In this document: piece after piece, positions 17,006 to 25,008 of the stretch
How positions within the stretch are numbered: the stretch's first letter is position 1
Layout of the letters: each line of letters opens with the position of its first letter
Origin: Sphingomonas zeae
Lineage (GTDB): Bacteria > Pseudomonadota > Alphaproteobacteria > Sphingomonadales > Sphingomonadaceae
Reading direction: 5' to 3'
Length of the DNA: 64,000 nt
Assembly (NCBI RefSeq): GCF_014197135.1
Contig: NZ_JACIFA010000015.1
Span: forward strand, 1 to 64,000
Program-made: the position numbers and the translations under genes
Notes under the pieces: generated by a model
What the model was told of the DNA's origin: nothing
Database searches by the model: none
What the model saw: the letters and a program-made list of their open reading frames with translations, nothing else

Positions 17006-17829
17006 GCTCTTTCCCTCCCTCTGATCCCGACGCGGGCACATCGCGCCGGACTTCCCCGAGACTTTGCCGGAAAGGGCATCGGCGACCGGGGCGGAGCAGA
17101 GGGCGTCAGCGGCCGGAACGGGTGAGCGTTCACGGACCGGAATCGGCCGTCTCATTTGCTGCGCCGGGACGCGGAGCCTGTCCGGGGTCCGCCGCCGCAC
17201 CTGCCGCCCGGCCTATAGGCCGTGTGCGACGAGCCACGTCGAAGAACCGAAAATTTCTTCCTGCATCGCGGTGTTGTAATCTTATGGTCTTATCGGTGAC
17301 ATGAAATGGTCATGCCTGTCAACGGTGCTGGAAGACGTTTCGCGCAAAAATCGGTCAGGACAGTGGCGCGGTCACAACAATCTATTTTTGTCAGAAACTT
17401 ACGATCATGAAGAATTTGTCATATTTGCGCGCCATGCGCTCAGCGGATGCCTTCATTGGACCCGCAAATCCTCGAATCCTGACGACAATGGCCCGGAGTC
17501 TCGATTGGTATTGTCGCTATTGGTTCGGCCAATTGGCCTGTTCGGTATCGTCGCTCCGAACGCGCGGATGGTCCGTCCATCGTTCTGGACCGAAAGGTCG
17601 AACAGGGCGCCGATCAGCGTCAGGCTTTCGACCGGCGTGTCCAGCCGGATCGCTCAAACGGATGGGGGGTGACGGCAATGATTTTTGCAAAAGTTTTTAG
17701 ACATTTATGGCGTTCTGGATCGGCCGGGCTGACGTCGCGGATGCGGCCGTAAATATCGCAGGACAATGCCCCCGAAAGCGGGCAAGCAAGGTCCTCTTTC
17801 TGTTCGATAGTTTCTTGTGGATGAGTGTC
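17006..17829. promoter_or_regulatory. 824-bp gap between TonB receptor and phosphatase genes
   Basis: A divergent control region with no gene that can be supported. On the minus strand TTGACA at 17322-17317 could be a -35 box for the receptor, but no good -10 box follows. Two TATGGTC/AATGGTC motifs (17284 and 17306) are 22-23 bp apart. Around 17540-17670 both strands stay open for over 100 codons, with a protein-like minus-strand reading (ESLTLIGALFDLSVQNDGRT); it has no start and may be a decayed gene. The AT-rich block at 17670-17710 precedes the phosphatase. Confidence 0.4.
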
Positions 17830-18579
17830 ATGACCGGGGTAAAGCGGGGTTGGAGTCTGGCGGTGGCGACCGCAGTTGCGGCGACGGTACTGTCGCCGTC
17901 CATGGCGGAGGCGAAGAAGGTCGCGGGCTATCTGGCGGCGGGTGAGGGTGTCGATCTGGCGACCATCCTGCCCGGACCGCCGACGCCCGGCACGCCGCGC
18001 GCGCTGGCCGATGCGCGGGCCTTCCGCGACAGCCGGGCGCTGCGCGGCATGGCGCGGTGGCAGCAGGCAACGGCGGACGTATCGAGCGACCTGGGCGCGC
18101 GCTTCGCCGCCGCGCTGGGCTTTACCCCGGACTGGACGAAGCTGCCGGTGACGCAGGGGCTTCTCGCGCGGTTCGGCGCGGACCGCTCGGCAGCGATCCG
18201 CGTGGCCAAGGCGCATTGGCAATCGCCACGCCCCTTTATCGGCAGCGACCTGCCCATCTGCGAGCCGCGTACCGCCAGCTTGATGACCAATGGCGATTAT
18301 CCGTCAGGCCATACGGCGAACGGCTGGAGCTTCGCGCTGATCATGGCCGAATTGGTGCCCGACCGGGCGACCGCGATCCTGACGCGGGGGCGCGATTATG
18401 GCGACAGTCGCTGGATCTGCGGCTCGCACAGCCAGAGCGCGGTTGAAGGCGGCTATATGGCGGCGAGCGCGGTGGTCGCACGCGAACATGGCAATGCGGC
18501 GTTCCGGCGCGACATGGCGGCGGCCGCCGAGGAACTGGCGCGCTACCGCGCCAAAATCGCCAGTCCGCGCGGAGGCTGA
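17830..18579 (+). CDS. PAP2 / class A acid phosphatase-like exported protein
   Basis: 249 residues from MTGVKRG, with a signal peptide ending SMAEA; an ATG three codons earlier (17821) is an equal alternative. The class A non-specific acid phosphatase motifs are KAHWQSPRP (Kx6RP, present) and GDYPSGHT (PSGH, present). The third, SRx5Hx3D, reads SRWICGSHSQSA: the Arg and His are there but the last Asp is Ala. In this family His (nucleophile) and Asp work together, so activity may be changed. It stands alone between the receptor and the 5-oxoprolinase operon. Confidence 0.82.
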   Translation: MTGVKRGWSLAVATAVAATVLSPSMAEAKKVAGYLAAGEGVDLATILPGPPTPGTPRALADARAFRDSRALRGMARWQQATADVSSDLGARFAAALGFTPDWTKLPVTQGLLARFGADRSAAIRVAKAHWQSPRPFIGSDLPICEPRTASLMTNGDYPSGHTANGWSFALIMAELVPDRATAILTRGRDYGDSRWICGSHSQSAVEGGYMAASAVVAREHGNAAFRRDMAAAAEELARYRAKIASPRGG

Positions 18580-18750
18580 CGACCCGGCCCTGCTCGGCAC
18601 GATGGTGACGATCTCGCGGCCGTCCCCGCCGTTCCAGTTGCCCAGGCCGCGCCATCGGGCCAGGCGTGCCGATAGGGGCAATCGTGAAGGGCGCATGTCG
18701 TTCTGCAAAGCCGTCACAAAAGCGACTGGCGGCGACGGCGACGGGATGAC
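18580..18750. other. Gap before the 5-oxoprolinase operon
   Basis: 171 bp without a supported gene, terminator or clear promoter boxes. It should hold the promoter of the operon starting at 18751, unless transcription continues from the phosphatase gene. Confidence 0.35.
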
Positions 18751-21700
18751 ATGCATAGCGCCATGGCTGAATGGCAATTCTGGATCGATCGCGGCGGTAC
18801 TTTCACGGACGTGGTCGCACGGCGCCCCGATGGCGGGGTGGTCACCGCCAAGCTGTTGTCCGAAGATCCGGGCCGGCGATATGATGCCGCAGAGGCCACG
18901 ATCCGGCAGCTTACCGGCGTGGGCGACGGGCCGCTTCCCGCATGTGCGATCCGGATCGGCACGACCATCGCCACCAATGCGCTGCTGGAGCGCGAAGGCG
19001 AGCCGGTGCTGCTGGCGATCACGCGCGGCTTCGGCGATGCGCTGGCGATCGGCTATCAGGACCGCCCTGACATTTTCGCGCGGGATATCCGCCGCGCCGC
19101 GCCCCTGTTCGCCGAGGTCGTCGAGATCGACGAGCGGGTGACCGAGGATGGCACTGTCCTGACTCCGCTCGACCGCGATGCGGCGGCGGCGGCCTTTGCG
19201 CAGGCCCATGCACGCGGGCTTCGATCGATCTCGATCGTCCTGATGCACGGCTGGAAGCATCAGGCACACGAGTTGGCGCTGGCCGAACTGGCCGAGGCGG
19301 CGGGCTTCACCCAGATTTCGGTCAGCCACCGGACCGCGCCGCTGATCCGACTGGTCGCGCGCGGCGATACGACGCTGGCCGACGCCTATCTGTCGCCGGT
19401 GCTGGGCCGCTATGTACAGGGGCTGGAAGCCGGTCTGGGCGAGGCGGCGGCGGGCGGATTGCTGTTCATGCAGTCGAGCGGCGGGCTGGTTGCGGGCGAC
19501 CGTTTCCATGGCAAGGACGCGCTGTTGTCCGGCCCGGCGGGCGGCATCGTTGGCATGGCGCGCACGGCACGCGGCGCAGGCTTCGACCGGGTGATCGGCT
19601 TCGACATGGGCGGCACCTCGACCGACGTGTCGCTGTTCGCCGGGCAATATGACCGCCGCTCCGATGCGGTTCTGGCGGGCGTGCGCGTTGCGGTGCCGAT
19701 GATGCGCATCGACACGGTCGCGGCGGGGGGCGGGTCAATCTGTCATTTCGATGGCGGGCGGTTGCTGGTCGGCCCCGCCTCGGCGGGGGCGGACCCGGGG
19801 CCTGCCTGCTACCGGCGCGGAGGGCCGCTGACCGTCACCGATTGCAACATGATCCTGGGCAAGATCCAGCCGGTCCATTTCCCGGCGCTGTTCGGCCCCG
19901 ATCGGAACTTGCCGCCCGATCCTGATGCCGCCCAGCGCGCGCTCGCCGAACTGCTCGATGAGGTGGAGGCCGCTACGGGCGAACGCCTCGACCCCATGGC
20001 AGCGGCCGAGGGGCTGGTGGCGATCGCAGTCGCCAGCATGGCGCGGGCGATCCGCGCCGTCTCGGTCGCGCGGGGTGAGGACCCCGCCTCCTATGCCCTG
20101 GCTTGTTTCGGCGGAGCGGGTGGTCAACATGCCTGCCTTGTCGCCGATGCGCTGGGCATGGCGCAGGTGCTGATTCATCCGCTGGCGGGCGTGCTGTCGG
20201 CGGTTGGCATCGGGCTGGCCGATCGCAGCGTGGTGCGCGAGGCGACCGTGGGCCTGCCGCTGGGCGACGGCGCGTTGGACACTCCGCTGGCCGATCTGCG
20301 CGAGGCTGCGGTCGCGGGCCTTGCAGAGCAGGGTGTCGATCCGACGGCGATCCGGATCACGGTGCTGGCGCAGCTTCGCTATGCCCGCAACGATCAGACG
20401 ATCGGCGTCGCCTGGGACCGCCCCGAGGCGATGGGCGCGGCCTTTGCCGAGGCACATCGCCAGCGTTTCGGCTTTGTCGGCGAGGATATGCTGGTCGTCG
20501 AGCAATTGCGGGTCGAGGCGATAGCGGGCGGCGAAGCCCAAGCGCTTCCCGCCCCGGTGCTGGCCGAGCGGACTGCCGATCCGGTCGACCGCGTGGCCAT
20601 GTATCTGGCGGGGGCGTCTCATGATGTGCCCGTCCACGCTCGCGACGAGTTGGCGGCCGGAGCGGTGCTGGCGGGACCGCTACTCATCATCGATCCGGTG
20701 TCGACCGTGGTGGTCGAGCCCGGCTGGTCCGCGCGCGTACTGGGCGAGGGTACGTTGCTGCTCGAACGGGTCGCGGCGCGGCGCGAACAGGCGGCGGAGG
20801 AAACGGTCGATCCCGTCCGGCTGGAGATATTCGCCGGGCTGTTCATGGGTATTGCCGAGGAAATGGGCGCGGCGCTTCAACGCAGCGCCGCGTCGGTGAA
20901 CATCCGCGAGCGGCTGGATTTCTCCTGCGCGATCTTCGATGCGGACGGAGGGCTGGTCGCCAACGCGCCGCATATCCCCGTTCATCTGGGATCGATGGGG
21001 GAGAGCATCCGCACCGTCATCCAGGCGCGTGGGGGCACGATGCGCGAAGGCCAGGTCTATGCGCTGAACGACCCCTATCGCGGCGGCACGCACCTGCCCG
21101 ACATCACGGTCATCATGCCGGTCTTTGCCGGCGGCGAGGCGCCCGCCTTTTTCGTGGCGGCGCGAGGGCATCATGCCGATGTCGGCGGTACGGCACCGGG
21201 TTCGATGCCGCCCGATAGCCGGACGCTGACCGATGAGGGCGTGGTCTTCGACGATGTGCTGATCGTCGAGGGCGGCGCGATGCGCGAGCAGGCGATCCGC
21301 GAGCTGCTGGCCAGCGGTCCCTGGCCGGCGCGCAATATCGACCAGAATATTGCCGACCTTGCCGCGCAGGTCGCGGCCTGTGCGCGCGGCGCGGACGGGC
21401 TTCGCCAGCTGGCCGCGCAACAGGGGCAGGGCGTCGTCACCCGCTACATGGCGCATGTCCAGGCTCATGCCGAGGCGATGGCGCGGCGGATGATCGCGAC
21501 GCTGAAGGACGGCGAATTCCGCTACCAGCTGGACGATGGCGCGGTCGTCGTGGTTCGCGTGACGATCGATGCGGAACGGGGCAGCGCGACGATCGACTTC
21601 ACCGGCACCAGCGCGCAGCGGCCGACCAACTTTAACGCGCCACTGGCGGTGACGCGCGCCGCCGTCCTTTATGTCTTGCGCCTGCTGGTCGACGAAGCCG

Positions 21701-22338
21701 TGCCGCTGAACGAAGGCTTTCTGCGGCCGGTCACGCTGATCGTGCCCGAAGGATCGATGCTCAACCCGCGCTTTCCCGCCGCCGTGGTGGCGGGCAATGT
21801 CGAGGTCAGCCAGGTCGTGACCGATACGCTGCTCGGTGCGCTCGGCGCGATGGCGGGTAGCCAAGGGACGATGAACAACCTGACCTTCGGCGACGACTGC
21901 TATCAATATTATGAAACGATCGCTGGCGGCGCGGGGGCCGGGCCGGGGCATGACGGGGCCGACGCGATCCAGACGCACATGACCAACAGCCGGTTGACCG
22001 ACCCGGAGGTGCTGGAGACGCGCTATCCGGTGCTGCTCGAACAATTCGCGATCCGGCGCGGGTCGGGCGGCGCGGGGCAGTGGCGCGGCGGCGATGGCAC
22101 GATCCGCCGACTGCGCTTCCGGCAACCCTTGCGCGCCGCGATCCTGAGCAACCGTCGGGTCGTGCCGCCCTTCGGCCTGAACGGCGGCGGCGAAGGTCAG
22201 CCGGGCCGCAACCGCGTCGAGCGCGCCGACGGCACCGTCGAGGAACTCGCCTCAACCGCCGGGATCGATATGCACGAAGGCGACGCGCTGGTTATCGAGA
22301 CGCCAGGCGGCGGTGGCTATGGGCGGGAGACGCGCTGA
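18751..22338 (+). CDS. 5-oxoprolinase / hydantoinase A-B fusion (OPLAH type)
   Basis: 1195 residues, the length of ATP-dependent OPLAH-type 5-oxoprolinases. The first half is HyuA-like: ASKHA ATPase motifs [13 protein letters not shown] at the N-terminus, then [15 protein letters not shown] and [18 protein letters not shown]. The second half is HyuB-like, starting near [20 protein letters not shown], with [13 protein letters not shown] and FRGHHAD-like ([10 protein letters not shown]). These enzymes open 5-oxo-L-proline (pyroglutamate) to glutamate with ATP; related fused proteins act on hydantoins or acetophenone-type substrates. The ATG at 18763 is an alternative start. Its TGA overlaps the ATG of the DUF969 gene, so four genes form one tightly coupled operon. 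Confidence 0.85.
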   Translation: MHSAMAEWQFWIDRGGTFTDVVARRPDGGVVTAKLLSEDPGRRYDAAEATIRQLTGVGDGPLPACAIRIGTTIATNALLEREGEPVLLAITRGFGDALAIGYQDRPDIFARDIRRAAPLFAEVVEIDERVTEDGTVLTPLDRDAAAAAFAQAHARGLRSISIVLMHGWKHQAHELALAELAEAAGFTQISVSHRTAPLIRLVARGDTTLADAYLSPVLGRYVQGLEAGLGEAAAGGLLFMQSSGGLVAGDRFHGKDALLSGPAGGIVGMARTARGAGFDRVIGFDMGGTSTDVSLFAGQYDRRSDAVLAGVRVAVPMMRIDTVAAGGGSICHFDGGRLLVGPASAGADPGPACYRRGGPLTVTDCNMILGKIQPVHFPALFGPDRNLPPDPDAAQRALAELLDEVEAATGERLDPMAAAEGLVAIAVASMARAIRAVSVARGEDPASYALACFGGAGGQHACLVADALGMAQVLIHPLAGVLSAVGIGLADRSVVREATVGLPLGDGALDTPLADLREAAVAGLAEQGVDPTAIRITVLAQLRYARNDQTIGVAWDRPEAMGAAFAEAHRQRFGFVGEDMLVVEQLRVEAIAGGEAQALPAPVLAERTADPVDRVAMYLAGASHDVPVHARDELAAGAVLAGPLLIIDPVSTVVVEPGWSARVLGEGTLLLERVAARREQAAEETVDPVRLEIFAGLFMGIAEEMGAALQRSAASVNIRERLDFSCAIFDADGGLVANAPHIPVHLGSMGESIRTVIQARGGTMREGQVYALNDPYRGGTHLPDITVIMPVFAGGEAPAFFVAARGHHADVGGTAPGSMPPDSRTLTDEGVVFDDVLIVEGGAMREQAIRELLASGPWPARNIDQNIADLAAQVAACARGADGLRQLAAQQGQGVVTRYMAHVQAHAEAMARRMIATLKDGEFRYQLDDGAVVVVRVTIDAERGSATIDFTGTSAQRPTNFNAPLAVTRAAVLYVLRLLVDEAVPLNEGFLRPVTLIVPEGSMLNPRFPAAVVAGNVEVSQVVTDTLLGALGAMAGSQGTMNNLTFGDDCYQYYETIAGGAGAGPGHDGADAIQTHMTNSRLTDPEVLETRYPVLLEQFAIRRGSGGAGQWRGGDGTIRRLRFRQPLRAAILSNRRVVPPFGLNGGGEGQPGRNRVERADGTVEELASTAGIDMHEGDALVIETPGGGGYGRETR

Positions 22339-23006
22339 TGTGGGTGCTGGCGGGCATTGTCGTCATCGCGGGCGGATTCCTGCTACGGTTCAACCCCCTG
22401 CTGGTCATCATCGTCTCGGCCCTCGTCACGGGATTTGCGGCGGGGCTGGACCCGGTACGAATCGTCGCAACCTTTGGCCATGCCTTCAACGAGACGCGCT
22501 ACGTGACCGCCATTTACATGGTCCTGCCGGTCATCGGCCTGCTGGAGCGGCGGGGACTTCAGGCGCGCGCTCGGACGCTGGTCGCCGGGTTTCGCGGAGC
22601 GACGGCGGGACGGCTGCTGACGGGCTATCTGCTGTTCCGGCAGGTGACGGCGGCGCTGGGCCTCACTTCGGTCGCGGGGCCGGCCCAGACCGTCCGGCCG
22701 CTGGTCGCCCCGATGGCGGAGGCTGCCGCCGAGCGTCAAGGCGGCGCACCCGAAGACGCCGAGCGGGTCAAGGCGATGGCGGCCGCGACCGATACGGTCG
22801 GGCTGTTCTTCGGCGAGGATATCTTCCTTGCGGTCGGATCGATCCTGCTGATGAAGGGCGTGCTGGAAGGATATGGCATCATGCTGGAGCCGTTCCAGCT
22901 GTCCATCTGGGCGATCCCGACCGCGATCGCGGCGTTCGTGATCCATGGATCGCGGCTGTGGTGGCTCGACCGGCGCTTGTCGCGCGAGGGACGCGGCGCG
23001 CGATGA
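22338..23006 (+). CDS. DUF969 membrane protein, probable transporter subunit
   Basis: 222 residues with several hydrophobic helices (residues 2-20, 22-40, a segment around 55-75 and one near the end). The family is DUF969, recognised by FNPLLVIIVSALVTGFAAGLDP, FNETRYVTAIYMVLPVIGLLER and AATDTVGLFFGEDIFLAVGSILL. DUF969 and DUF979 almost always occur side by side and in Gram-positive bacteria lie near pyroglutamyl peptidase genes, which suggests a two-part pyroglutamate permease. Start ATG shares its A with the stop of the 5-oxoprolinase gene; its end overlaps DUF979 by 4 bp. Function is inferred from context only. Confidence 0.8.
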   Translation: MWVLAGIVVIAGGFLLRFNPLLVIIVSALVTGFAAGLDPVRIVATFGHAFNETRYVTAIYMVLPVIGLLERRGLQARARTLVAGFRGATAGRLLTGYLLFRQVTAALGLTSVAGPAQTVRPLVAPMAEAAAERQGGAPEDAERVKAMAAATDTVGLFFGEDIFLAVGSILLMKGVLEGYGIMLEPFQLSIWAIPTAIAAFVIHGSRLWWLDRRLSREGRGAR

Positions 23007-23908
23007 TCGGGCTGAACCTGGTCTATGCCGTGGCGGGGATCGCCTTCGCGATCTTCGCGCTGCTGTCGGTGCGCGACCGGCGCTTCGCCAATGCGGCCTT
23101 CTATGCGCTCATTACCCTATCGTTCCTGTTCGGCGATATGCTGGGCGATGTCGCCAATGGCGTGCTGGTCCTGGCGCTGGTCGGCATCGCGGCGTCGGGG
23201 CAGATGCGCCGGGCCGAGGCGGTCGCGCCCGCCGAGGACCGGCATGGTGCGAAGGTCTTCGTGCCCGCGCTCGTCATCCCGGCGGTTGCCCTGCTGGGGA
23301 CGCTCGCGTTCAAGCAAGTGCCCGCGCTGGTCGATCCCAAGCAAGCGACTTTGGTCGCGCTGACGCTGGGCACCGTGATCGCGCTCGTCCTGTGCGGCAT
23401 ATTGTTGCGCGCAAGGGCCGCCGAGCCCTTCGTTGCGGGGCGCGGGCTGATCGACGATATCGGCTGGGTCGCGGTGATGCCGCAGATGCTGGCGAGCCTG
23501 GGTGCCGTCTTCGCCCTGGCGGGCGTCGGCGAAGTCGTCGGCGAGCTGATCGGCGCGGTGATCCCGGCGGGCAGCGTGATCGGCGGGGTGCTGGCCTATG
23601 CGCTGGGCATGGCCCTGTTCACCATCGTCATGGGCAATGCCTTCGCCGCCTTCCCGGTCATGGCGGCGGCGGTCGGCGTGCCGATCCTGATCCGCCAGAT
23701 GGGCGCAGACCCGGCAGTGGTCGCAGCGGTGGGGATGCTGGCGGGGTTTTGCGGGACGCTGATGACGCCGATGGCCGCCAACTTCAATCTGCTACCCGCC
23801 GCCCTGCTGGGCCTGAGGGATAAATACGCCGTGATCCGTGCGCAGGTGCCGACCGCGCTGCCGTTGCTCGCCTTCAACATCCTTCTTCTCTACGGGATGA
23901 TCGCATGA
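23003..23908 (+). CDS. DUF979 membrane protein, probable transporter subunit
   Basis: 301 residues with about nine hydrophobic segments. DUF979 features: the opening GLNLVYAVAGIAFAIFALLS, a central VMPQMLASLGAVFALAGVGEVVG, and a conserved late stretch GNAFAAFPVMAAAVGVPILI followed by GTLMTPMAANFNLLPAALLGL. It overlaps DUF969 before it and DUF2891 after it by ATGA junctions. Together with DUF969 it looks like the inner-membrane permease delivering the substrate of the 5-oxoprolinase. The family has no proven activity known to me. Confidence 0.8.
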   Translation: MIGLNLVYAVAGIAFAIFALLSVRDRRFANAAFYALITLSFLFGDMLGDVANGVLVLALVGIAASGQMRRAEAVAPAEDRHGAKVFVPALVIPAVALLGTLAFKQVPALVDPKQATLVALTLGTVIALVLCGILLRARAAEPFVAGRGLIDDIGWVAVMPQMLASLGAVFALAGVGEVVGELIGAVIPAGSVIGGVLAYALGMALFTIVMGNAFAAFPVMAAAVGVPILIRQMGADPAVVAAVGMLAGFCGTLMTPMAANFNLLPAALLGLRDKYAVIRAQVPTALPLLAFNILLLYGMIA

Positions 23909-24900
23909 CCCGACTGGACCGATCTGTTGCCGAACGCTTTGCCGCCATGACGCTGGGGCATGTCGGCCGGGAATATCCCAACGCCCTGTCGCACGTCCTG
24001 AACGGGCCGGAGGATGCGCGGACCCCGTCGGACCTGCATCCGATCTTTTACGGCAGTTTCGACTGGCATAGCTGCGTCCATGGCTGGTGGCAGCTGCTGC
24101 GGCTGATCCGGCTTTATCCTGATCTGGAGGCCGCGCCTGCGATACGCGCGCGCGCCGATGCGATGTTCGTGCCCGACAAGGTGGCGGGCGAGCTGGCCTA
24201 TCTGGAGCGCCCCGGCGCGGCAGGGTTCGAGCGGCCTTATGGCTGGGCCTGGATGCTGGCGCTGCATGACGAGGCGAGCCGCCATGATGCGAGCTGGGCG
24301 GCGACGCTAGAGCCGCTCGCACTGTTCTTCGCGCGTCGTTTCGCCGATTTCCTGCCGCGCCTGACCTACCCTTTGCGCGTCGGTACCCATTTCAACAGCG
24401 GCTTCGCTTTGACGCTGGCCTGGGACTGGGCGGGCGAGCGCGATTCGGCGCTTCGCCACGAAATCGCGACGGTAGCGCGGGACTGGTTCGGAAAGGATCG
24501 CGACTGTCAGGCGTGGGAGCCGGGCGGCGACGAATTCCTGTCGCCCGCGCTTTGCGAGGCGATGCTCATAAGCCGGGTACTCGACGCGGCGAGCTTTCGA
24601 AGCTGGTTCGACGCATTCCTTCCCCATGTCGGGGCAGGGGAGCCCGCGTCGCTGTTCACCCCCGCGATCGTATCCGACCGCACGGACGGCAAGATCGCGC
24701 ATCTCGACGGGCTGAACCTGACCCGTGCGTGGTGCTGGCGGGTGATCGCGGCGAAGCTGGGTCCCTCACACCCGGTCGCAGCCCGTGCGGAGGCGACGGC
24801 GGCGGCCCATCTTGCCGTCAGTCTTCCGCATCTGGGCGATGATTATATGGGCGAACACTGGCTTGCCACCTTTGCGCTCCTGGCGCTCGAGGCCGCCTGA
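23905..24900 (+). CDS. DUF2891 family protein
   Basis: 331 residues, no signal peptide, predicted cytoplasmic and mostly helical. Repeating aromatic/histidine motifs spaced about 50 residues apart are seen: HPIFYGSFDWHSCVHGWW, RPYGWAWMLALH, RVGTHFNSGFAL, GGDEFLSPALCEAM, HLDGLNLTRAWCWR and YMGEHWLATFALLAL. This pattern matches DUF2891 and suggests an (alpha/alpha) barrel with a polar central pocket. It is the last gene of the coupled operon (ATGA with DUF979). A role as an enzyme or sensor in the same pathway is likely from position, but no reaction is known. Confidence 0.78.
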   Translation: MTRLDRSVAERFAAMTLGHVGREYPNALSHVLNGPEDARTPSDLHPIFYGSFDWHSCVHGWWQLLRLIRLYPDLEAAPAIRARADAMFVPDKVAGELAYLERPGAAGFERPYGWAWMLALHDEASRHDASWAATLEPLALFFARRFADFLPRLTYPLRVGTHFNSGFALTLAWDWAGERDSALRHEIATVARDWFGKDRDCQAWEPGGDEFLSPALCEAMLISRVLDAASFRSWFDAFLPHVGAGEPASLFTPAIVSDRTDGKIAHLDGLNLTRAWCWRVIAAKLGPSHPVAARAEATAAAHLAVSLPHLGDDYMGEHWLATFALLALEAA

Positions 24901-25008
24901 TTGACGGATTGAGAGACCGTCCGTGGAGGCGTTAAATGTCGCGGGCGTCTCCACAACGTAAATTTAAACAATCATCTTTATCTCTCCCTTTCGGGAAAAG
25001 GGGGGGTA

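Noticed and set aside
24923..24954. Hairpin between DUF2891 and the TonB receptor as a terminator
   Set aside because: The stem has a G-U pair and no T-tract follows, so it is too weak to call and does not clearly separate the two genes.
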